The notes under the pieces: generated by a model
Databases searched by the model: none
Seen by the model: only the letters and a program-made list of their open reading frames with translations
Told to the model about the DNA's origin: nothing
Part shown: positions 58,685-64,000 of the stretch, piece by piece
Position numbering within the stretch: position 1 is the stretch's first letter
How the letters are laid out: every line of letters begins with the position of its first letter
Assembly (NCBI RefSeq): GCF_036375055.1
Contig: NZ_DASUSQ010000027.1
Location: forward strand, 55,628-119,627
Direction of reading: 5' to 3'
DNA: 64,000 nt
Origin: Umezawaea sp036375055
GTDB lineage: Bacteria > Actinomycetota > Actinomycetes > Mycobacteriales > Pseudonocardiaceae
Translations under genes and position numbers: made by a program

Positions 58685-59971
58685 TCACGGGTGCAGGCGC
58701 TGCCGGTCGCGCGGGAACAGCGCGGCGCGGCGGACGTTGTCCAGGCCCAGCAGCCGGGCGGTCCACCGTTCCAGGCCGATGGCGAACCCGCCGTGCGGCG
58801 GCATGCCGTGGGCGAAGACGTCCAGGTGGTCCGCGTGCGCGGCCGGGTCCTCGCCCCGGTGCTCCAGCGCGGCCAGGTAGTCGGCGTGCCGGTGCAGCCG
58901 TTGACCGCCCGTCACGAGTTCCAGACCGCGGAAGAGCAGGTCGAAGCTGTTGGACGACGCCGGGCGGTCCGGGTCGGGGTGGGTGTAGAAGGGGCGCTTG
59001 ACCATCGGGTAGCCGGTGACGAACAGGAACTCCGAACCGTGCTCGGCGCGCGCCCACCCCGAGAGCCACCGCTCGTGCGCGGGAGCGAGGTCCGGCTCGC
59101 CGCGCGGGTCCTGGTCGGTGTGCCGGGCCAGCAGGGCCTGGGCGTCGGTGAAGTGGATCTCCGGGACCTCCGCGGGCACGTCCGGCAGCTCCGCCCCCAG
59201 CAGCGCCACCGCGGCCGGGGCGCGTTCGGCGACGGCGGCGACCATCCCGGCCACGGCCTCGCGCAGGACGGCCATGACGTCGTGGTGGTCGGCGACGAAC
59301 CCGAGCTCGGCGTCCAGGCTGGTGTACTGCGCCAGGTGCCGGGTGGTGTCGTGCGGTTCGGCCCGGAACACCGGCCCGACCTCGTAGACCCGTTCGAACA
59401 CCCCGACCATGGCCTGCTTGAACAGCTGCGGCGACTGGGCGAGGAACGCGGGCGCGCCGAAGTAGTCGACGCCGAACACGCTCGCGCCGGACTCGGTGGC
59501 CGACCCGACGATCTTGGGGGTGTGGATCTCGGTGAACCCCCGCTCGTGCAGCGCGCCGCGGAACCCGGCCACGCTCGCGGCGGCGACCTCGAACGGCGCG
59601 CGCAGCCGCGGGTGGCGCAGGGCGACGGCGGCGTTGTCCAAGACCGTCGGGAGGGTGGCGGTGACGTGGGGCCGGTAGAGGTCGAACGGCGGGGGCGCCG
59701 ACCCGGCGAGCACGGTGATCGCGGGGTCGGTGACCTCCGCCCCGCCCGGCGCCTTGTCGTTGGCGGTGACCAGGCCGTGGACCTCGACGACGGTCTCCTC
59801 GCCGAAGTCCGGGGCCGGTCCGGTCAGCACGACCTGGGCCAGGCCGGTCCGGTCGCGCACGACGAGGAAGGACACGGACTTGAGGACGCGCAGGCGGTGG
59901 ACCCACCCGGCGATCCTGACGTGCTCGCCGACGTGCCGTGGCAGGTCGGCGGCGGTGGTTCGGGAGATCAT
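58685..59971 (-). CDS. aspS: Aspartyl-tRNA synthetase, archaeal/eukaryotic (short) type
   Basis: 428 residues from ATG 59971, with GGAG four bases upstream. An N-terminal OB-fold (VRIAGWVHRLRVLKSVSFLVVRDRTG) precedes a class II catalytic core: motif 2 EVGPVFRAEPHDTTRHLAQYTSLDAELGF and motif 3 GGFAIGLERW. The chain lacks the roughly 150-residue insertion of housekeeping bacterial AspRS (about 590 residues), so it is the short type, often non-discriminating. An actinomycete would normally carry the bacterial type elsewhere, so this is probably a second enzyme. It is preceded by an Asp-specific T-box leader. A role in resistance to an AspRS inhibitor or in amino-acid stress is inferred. Confidence 0.93.
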   Translation of the reverse strand: MISRTTAADLPRHVGEHVRIAGWVHRLRVLKSVSFLVVRDRTGLAQVVLTGPAPDFGEETVVEVHGLVTANDKAPGGAEVTDPAITVLAGSAPPPFDLYRPHVTATLPTVLDNAAVALRHPRLRAPFEVAAASVAGFRGALHERGFTEIHTPKIVGSATESGASVFGVDYFGAPAFLAQSPQLFKQAMVGVFERVYEVGPVFRAEPHDTTRHLAQYTSLDAELGFVADHHDVMAVLREAVAGMVAAVAERAPAAVALLGAELPDVPAEVPEIHFTDAQALLARHTDQDPRGEPDLAPAHERWLSGWARAEHGSEFLFVTGYPMVKRPFYTHPDPDRPASSNSFDLLFRGLELVTGGQRLHRHADYLAALEHRGEDPAAHADHLDVFAHGMPPHGGFAIGLERWTARLLGLDNVRRAALFPRDRQRLHP

Positions 59972-60262
59972 CACACTCCAGGGGACGTGCGCGATCCTTT
60001 GGGGGCGCGGGCGAGAAAGGGAACTCGCGGTACCACCGCGCCTTCGCCGCCACCCGCGAACGGGCGGCGGCCTCGACGAGCCCGATGACGGGGGCGGGCC
60101 GGCGGGGCATGGGGCGGGGGTGTCCCCGCCGTTCCTCCCCGCGCTCGGGAGGGTCTTCACCGTGGGGCGCGAGGCCGCCTTCCCAGCTGCCGGCGGCTCT
60201 CTGGACCCGCGTGGTCCCCCGGCTACTCGTCTCCGTCGACGCGTTGGCACCACCGTAGGAGC
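59972..60262 (-). ncRNA. T-box riboswitch leader, specifier GAC (Asp)
   Basis: On the minus strand, the T-box core GGTGGTACCGCG is at 60037-60026. Stem I features are a GAGACGAGTAGC element (60233-60222) and the distal AGAGAGCCGCCGGCAGCTGG region (within 60204-60175). In the specifier loop GTGAA-GAC-C the triplet GAC (60155-60153) matches an Asp codon, in agreement with the downstream gene. A hairpin GCGAG/CTCGC (60028-60011) overlaps the T-box core, so the two structures exclude each other. No U-tract follows, which favours control of translation. Uncharged tRNA-Asp would switch the gene on. The 5' end is not determined. Confidence 0.85.
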
Positions 60263-60282
60263 CTCCGGCCCGCCCGCGCTCG

Positions 60283-60771
60283 TCATTTTCCGGACGTGGA
60301 GATCCACCGGGCCAGCGCCACCAGCGTCGACTCGGCGCTGTCGGCCATGTGGTCGCGCAGCGAGGCCACCTCGGCACGGGTCGAGCCCAGCACGGGGACG
60401 TGCCGCAGCAGCCGCCACGACTGTGCGACGACCGTGCCGCCGCCGTCCTCCCGGAACGTCCACCGCCACCGCACGATCCCGTCCTCCTCACCGCCCACGA
60501 CGAACGCGAACTCCTCGCCCGGTGTCGCCGCCACGACCTGCGAGCGGGTGGCCCACTCCCGGTCGTCGCGCCGGTTGTGGCCGCTGAACCACGCCCCGAC
60601 GCGGGGCCCGTCGCCGGGGTCGTAGGCGACGGCGCCGGCGCTGGGGCTCCAGCGCTCGATCAACGACACGTCGCTGACCAGGTCGTAGACCTGGGCGGGC
60701 GGGGCCGCGACCCAGGCCCGGCGGGTGAAGGCGAACCCGGTCACGTCGACGGTGTCCAGTCCGGTGCTCAT
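60283..60771 (-). CDS. SRPBCC-family (polyketide cyclase/START-like) protein
   Basis: 162 residues, ATG 60771 with GGAGAG upstream. The helix-grip pattern is clear: RRAWVAAPPAQVYDLVSDVSLIERWSP, a GAWFSGHNRR strand, and the final STRAEVASLRDHMADSAESTLVALARWI helix. Such proteins bind hydrophobic ligands or act as cyclases. It is divergent from the XRE regulator at 60906, with a long palindrome between them, and directly upstream of the T-box leader. Confidence 0.92.
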   Translation of the reverse strand: MSTGLDTVDVTGFAFTRRAWVAAPPAQVYDLVSDVSLIERWSPSAGAVAYDPGDGPRVGAWFSGHNRRDDREWATRSQVVAATPGEEFAFVVGGEEDGIVRWRWTFREDGGGTVVAQSWRLLRHVPVLGSTRAEVASLRDHMADSAESTLVALARWISTSGK

Positions 60772-60835
60772 CGTGGTCTCTCCTGGCCTCGTCGGGGTTG
60801 ACGTGGTCCACCCTGCGGGCCGCCGCGCGACCGGT

Positions 60836-60888
60836 GCCACACCCCGCGGAGCCTCACCCCGCCGGGGTGAGGCTCCGCGGGGTGTGGC
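60836..60888. repeat. 53-base near-perfect palindrome in a divergent promoter
   Basis: Two perfectly complementary 26-base arms (60836-60861 and 60863-60888) flank a single central base. The palindrome ends 17 bases before the XRE start codon; GATACT (60892-60897) fits a -10 element of a leaderless transcript, so the right arm covers the -35 region. It could be an operator for the XRE dimer pair, a transcription hairpin for the SRPBCC side, or a very young inverted duplication. Confidence 0.85.
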
Positions 60889-60905
60889 CGTCGATACTCG
60901 ACACC

Positions 60906-61799
60906 ATGGACGGACAGGGACGGCTCGGCGACTTCCTCCAGGCGCGGCGGGCGCGGGTGCGTCCCGAGGACGTCGGCCTGCCCACCTACGGCGACCGCCG
61001 CCGCGTCCCCGGACTGCGGCGCGAGGAGCTGGCGCTGCTCGCGGGCGTCAGCGCGCCCTACTACGCGCGGCTGGAGCAGGGGCAGTCGCACAACGCCTCA
61101 CCGGAGGTGCTCGACGCCATCGCCGGGGCGCTGCGGCTCGACGACTCCGAGCGCGGCCACCTGCACGCGCTGGCGAGCCCGGCGGCGCGGCGCAGGCCGG
61201 TGCGCAGGCCGCCGCCGGAGGAGGTGCCCGCGGTGACCCGCGCGCTGCTCGCGGCCGTGGGCGACGTGCCCGTGATCGTGCTGGGACGGCGGACCGACGT
61301 GCTGGCGTGGAACCGGATGGGGCACGCGGTGTTCGCGGGCCACCTGGACCCCGCCGCACCCGACGACCCCGCGTCGCGGCCGAACATGGCGAGGCTGGTG
61401 TTCCTCGACGCCCACGTCCGCGAGCTGTACCCCGACTGGTCCGCGAAGGCGAAGGCCGTGGTGGGCAACCTGCGGGTGGTCGTCGGCCTGCACCCGGACG
61501 ACCCGCTGCTGGCAGGCCTGATCGGCGACCTGTGCGTGCGCAGCCCGGAGTTCGCGGGCATGTGGGCCGACCACCGGGTGCGCGTGTGCGACGCCGTCGA
61601 CCACCGCGTGCACCACCCGCTGGTCGGGTCGATGACGCTGACCCAGCAGACGTTGCGGAGCCCGCGGAGCGGGGGCGTCCACGTCGTGGTGGCCGTCCCC
61701 GAGCCGGGATCGGCGTCGGAGAGCGCCCTCGCCCTGCTCGCGAGGTCCATCGCCCCGCGGCCCGGCGTGCGCGACGGGGTCAGGCCGTCGGGAACCTGA
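60906..61799 (+). CDS. XRE-family regulator with MmyB-like ligand domain
   Basis: 297 residues. HTH core VPGLRREELALLAGVSAPYYARLEQGQSHNASPEVLDAIAGAL, then a MmyB-like domain (PVIVLGRRTDVLAWNRMGHAVFAGHL, then PNMARLVFLDAHVRELYPDW and HHPLVGSMTLTQQTL). The ATG at 60906 probably begins the transcript. The divergent SRPBCC gene is its likely target, with the 53-base palindrome as binding site. The end overlaps the convergent phosphatase gene by 20 bases. Confidence 0.95.
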   Translation: MDGQGRLGDFLQARRARVRPEDVGLPTYGDRRRVPGLRREELALLAGVSAPYYARLEQGQSHNASPEVLDAIAGALRLDDSERGHLHALASPAARRRPVRRPPPEEVPAVTRALLAAVGDVPVIVLGRRTDVLAWNRMGHAVFAGHLDPAAPDDPASRPNMARLVFLDAHVRELYPDWSAKAKAVVGNLRVVVGLHPDDPLLAGLIGDLCVRSPEFAGMWADHRVRVCDAVDHRVHHPLVGSMTLTQQTLRSPRSGGVHVVVAVPEPGSASESALALLARSIAPRPGVRDGVRPSGT

Positions 61800-62223
61800 G
61801 CACCCAGCGGCGCTGCCACGGGGTCTCGGCGGCGTGGCGGTCGTAGTGGGTGCGGGTCCAGGCGAGGGCCTCCTCGCGCGGGACGCCCGCGAGCACGGCG
61901 AGGCAGGCGACGACGGTGCCCGTGCGGCCCTTGCCGCCGTGGCACGCGACCTCGACGCGGTGGCCCGCGCGGGCGTACCCGTGCAGCTCGCGGATGCGGG
62001 CGACGGCCTCGGCGCTGTCGCGCGGCAGCAGGAAGTCCGGCCAGCGGACCCACTCGTGCGGCCAGGTGATGGTGTGGTCGTGACGCTTCCGCAGCCGCGT
62101 CCCGCCCAGGTAGAGGCCGTGCTCGGGCTCCGGTCCGGTGGGCGCGGGGTCGCGCAGGCCCCGGCCCCTCACCCGTGTTCCGTCGGGCAGTTCGATGGCG
62201 CCCGTGAGGTGCGTGCTCGTCAT
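61780..62223 (-). CDS. Protein-tyrosine phosphatase-like (Cx5R) protein
   Basis: 147 residues, ATG 62223. The signature VEVACHGGKGRTG gives Cys94-x5-Arg100, and WPD near residue 62 is in the position of the general-acid loop. Length and layout fit small bacterial dual-specificity-like phosphatases. Cytosolic. Its substrate is unknown. It is divergent from the exported beta-propeller protein, with paired palindromes in the shared promoter region. Confidence 0.9.
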   Translation of the reverse strand: MTSTHLTGAIELPDGTRVRGRGLRDPAPTGPEPEHGLYLGGTRLRKRHDHTITWPHEWVRWPDFLLPRDSAEAVARIRELHGYARAGHRVEVACHGGKGRTGTVVACLAVLAGVPREEALAWTRTHYDRHAAETPWQRRWVLRFPTA

Positions 62224-62232
62224 GCCTCCATC

Positions 62233-62315
62233 CTCCCGATCGGGCGCGGTCCACTTCCGGGTGGGCCGGGTCAACCGAACGGTTGATGCCGCCGTCAACC
62301 TTCTCCCGATCGGGC
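62233..62315. promoter_or_regulatory. Operator-like palindromes between the phosphatase and beta-propeller genes
   Basis: The 13-base sequence CTCCCGATCGGGC occurs twice (62233-62245 and 62303-62315), each containing the perfect palindrome CCCGATCGGG. Between them lies TCAACCG-aa-CGGTTGA (62271-62286), with another half-like GTCAACC at 62294. The two outer copies are 70 bases apart. Confidence 0.5.
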
Positions 62316-62391
62316 TGAGACCTTCAGCGGATCCACCCGCGGTTCGGACGCTGCCATCGTGGGGGTGCCCGAACGACGAGGGGGGACTCCT

Positions 62392-63981
62392 GTGAAGGGC
62401 ATTCGACCAACACTCGCGACCGCCGCGGTCCTCGCGCTGCTGGGCGCGGCCGTCGCGACAGCGGACCCGGCCACGACCACCGCCGGAGGTGGGCGCGGCG
62501 ACTGGGCGACCTGGCAGAAGGACCTGTCGGGGAGCAGGCACAACGCCGCCGAGCGGCGGATCACCCCGCGCACCGTCGGCGGCCTGGAGCTCAAGTGGGC
62601 CTTCGCGTACCCGCACACCGAGGCACCGGTCCGCAGCCAGCCCGCGATCGTCGACGGCGTCGCCTACTTCGGCGGCCCGGACGGCAGGTTCTACGCCCGC
62701 GACGCCCGCACCGGCGCCGAGCGGTGGACGTTCGACCTGAGCGGCGTCGAGCCCGGCCCGGGCCCCGCCGTCCCGTGGGACGGGCCGGCGGTCGCCAACG
62801 GCAGGGTGTACTTCGGCGACATCCGCGGGTACGTCTACGCGCTCGACCAGCGCGACGGCCACCTGGTGTGGGCCAAGCAGGTCGACGCGCACCCGGCGGC
62901 CACGGTGACCAGCTCGCCGATCGTGTTCGAGGGCCGCGTGTACGTCGGGACGTCCAGCGGCGAGAACACCGCGGGCCGCGACTACCCGTGCTGCACCTTC
63001 CGCGGCCACATCGACGCCCTGGACGCCGACACCGGCGCGCTGGCGTGGCGGCACCACACGGTGCCGGAGCCGAAGGCGGTCGGCACGTGGCCCAGCGGCG
63101 CGACCAGGTACGAGCCGTCGGGCGCCGGGGTGTGGAGTTCACCGGTGATCGACCCGAGGACCCGCACGCTCTACGTCGGCACCGGCCAGAACTACACCGG
63201 CAGCGCGGGCGACTTCGACACGCTGCTCGCCCTCGACCCGCGCAGCGGCGCGGTCAAGTGGCGCAACCAGGTCACGAAGGCCGACACGTGGCGCTCGCTG
63301 TGCAACGACCCCGACCCGGAGGGCTACTGCCCCGGCCTCAAGGACGGTTCGGCGCTGGACTACGACATCGGCGCCACGCCCAACATCTTCACCGTCGGCG
63401 GCCGCACCCTGGTCGGCGTCGGCCAGAAGCTCGGCGTCTACCACGTGTTCGACGCCCGCACCGGTGAGGTCGTCTGGCGCAGGCAGCTCGGCGTCCCGCT
63501 GCCCAGCGGCGGCGTCTCCGGCATCCAGTGGGGTTCGAGCTACGACGGCGAGCGGCTCTACATCGCCACGTACTTCGCCGACCCGGGCAAGGTCTTCGCC
63601 GTGGACCCCGCCACCGGCACCGTCCTCTGGCAGACCCCCAACCCCGCGGACGGCTGCACCACCGGCGGCGCCGCCGCCCACCCCGACATCTGCACCCTCG
63701 GCCACGGCCCCGCGGTCAGCAGCAGCCCCGGCGTCGTCTACGAGGGCGGCAACGACGGCAAGCTGCGCGCCTACTCCGCCAAGACCGGCCGGGTGCTCTG
63801 GACCTACGACACCGTCCGCGACGTCACCGGCGTCAACGGCCTGCCGGGCCGCGGCGGCGCCATCTCGGGCGGCGGCGGGGGAGCGGTCATCTCCCACGGG
63901 ATGGTCTACGTGCACTCGGGCTACGCCCCCGCCTACCCGAACCCCGACCGCGGCCACGTCCTGCTCGCCTTCGGCCTGTGA
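62392..63981 (+). CDS. Exported PQQ-type beta-propeller protein (polyvinyl-alcohol-dehydrogenase-like)
   Basis: 529 residues, GTG 62392 with GAGGGGGGA upstream. A signal peptide (LATAAVLALLGAAVATADP) is followed by repeated propeller blades of the PQQ type: VDGVAYFGGPDGRFYARDARTGAERW, NGRVYFGDIRGYVYALDQRDGHLVW and several later copies with the A-x-D-x-x-TG-x-x-W core. It has no CxxCH haem site, and the two cysteine pairs (YPCC, SLC...GYC) are probably structural. Relatives include polyvinyl alcohol dehydrogenase and other quinoproteins. PQQ synthesis genes are not in the window, so cofactor use is inferred. Confidence 0.9.
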   Translation: MKGIRPTLATAAVLALLGAAVATADPATTTAGGGRGDWATWQKDLSGSRHNAAERRITPRTVGGLELKWAFAYPHTEAPVRSQPAIVDGVAYFGGPDGRFYARDARTGAERWTFDLSGVEPGPGPAVPWDGPAVANGRVYFGDIRGYVYALDQRDGHLVWAKQVDAHPAATVTSSPIVFEGRVYVGTSSGENTAGRDYPCCTFRGHIDALDADTGALAWRHHTVPEPKAVGTWPSGATRYEPSGAGVWSSPVIDPRTRTLYVGTGQNYTGSAGDFDTLLALDPRSGAVKWRNQVTKADTWRSLCNDPDPEGYCPGLKDGSALDYDIGATPNIFTVGGRTLVGVGQKLGVYHVFDARTGEVVWRRQLGVPLPSGGVSGIQWGSSYDGERLYIATYFADPGKVFAVDPATGTVLWQTPNPADGCTTGGAAAHPDICTLGHGPAVSSSPGVVYEGGNDGKLRAYSAKTGRVLWTYDTVRDVTGVNGLPGRGGAISGGGGGAVISHGMVYVHSGYAPAYPNPDRGHVLLAFGL

Positions 63982-64000
63982 ACACCGGGTGGTGCGCCCC

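Noticed and set aside
1..64000. tRNA, rRNA, CRISPR arrays, complete transposons
   Set aside because: None was recognised on either strand by reading; a covariance or repeat search could still reveal a degenerate example.

Overview
The window is about 64 kb of very GC-rich DNA (third codon positions almost always G or C). It has many GTG starts, frequent ATGA/GTGA start-stop overlaps, apparently leaderless promoters, and a dense set of AfsR/SARP, LuxR-ATPase, LysR, TetR, XRE and ECF-sigma regulators. This is the profile of a soil actinomycete chromosome. A Pseudonocardiales genus such as Saccharothrix, Actinosynnema or Lentzea is an inference from gene content, not something the sequence proves. 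I found no rRNA, tRNA, CRISPR array, complete insertion sequence or replication origin. It reads as accessory chromosome: small operons in both directions, plus three broken gene remnants.

Left third (1-22 kb). A large helical protein resembling contractile-injection-system cargo runs off the left edge. Then come a cyclase-fold protein and an alpha/beta-hydrolase that has lost its catalytic residues. A corrinoid-salvage operon follows: binding protein, permease, ATPase, two unknown small proteins and CbiZ. Next are a LysR/SDR pair with a clear operator, an M6 metalloprotease followed by a free-standing copy of its own C-terminal domain and a proline-rich repeat protein, and a glycosyltransferase. 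An Xis-like HTH, hydrolase and DUF4180 operon has its own inverted-repeat operator. GNAT, TetR and RraA-like genes, a decayed glycosyltransferase, a LysR/EamA pair and an F420-type nitroreductase-hemerythrin fusion complete this part.

Middle (22-42 kb). An ECF sigma factor is followed by a membrane protein and then by an FHA-membrane protein and a small partner that share a G-x-VTAGT-x-N motif. An FAD-linked oxidase converges on an 811-residue LuxR ATPase regulator. An IS30-type-HTH/MarR regulator precedes an ABCG transporter translationally coupled to a MoCo-sulfurase-like PLP enzyme. A SARP regulator is fused through a membrane segment to peptidoglycan-binding and lysozyme-like domains. SDR, AraC and aldo-keto reductase genes follow, with striking palindromes in their promoter regions.

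Right third (42-64 kb). A D-aminopeptidase (DppA) and an M20 peptidase are divergent from a four-gene oligopeptide ABC transporter, giving import plus intracellular hydrolysis of peptides. A solitary IucA/IucC siderophore synthetase, a broken lipoprotein gene, and an AfsR-type regulator divergent from a small four-cysteine secreted protein follow. A HAD-APH-acyl-CoA dehydrogenase operon reproduces the domain order of human ACAD10. An archaeal-type aspartyl-tRNA synthetase lies behind a T-box leader whose specifier reads GAC (Asp). An SRPBCC gene and an XRE regulator flank a 53-bp near-perfect palindrome. A tyrosine phosphatase is divergent from an exported PQQ-type beta-propeller protein.
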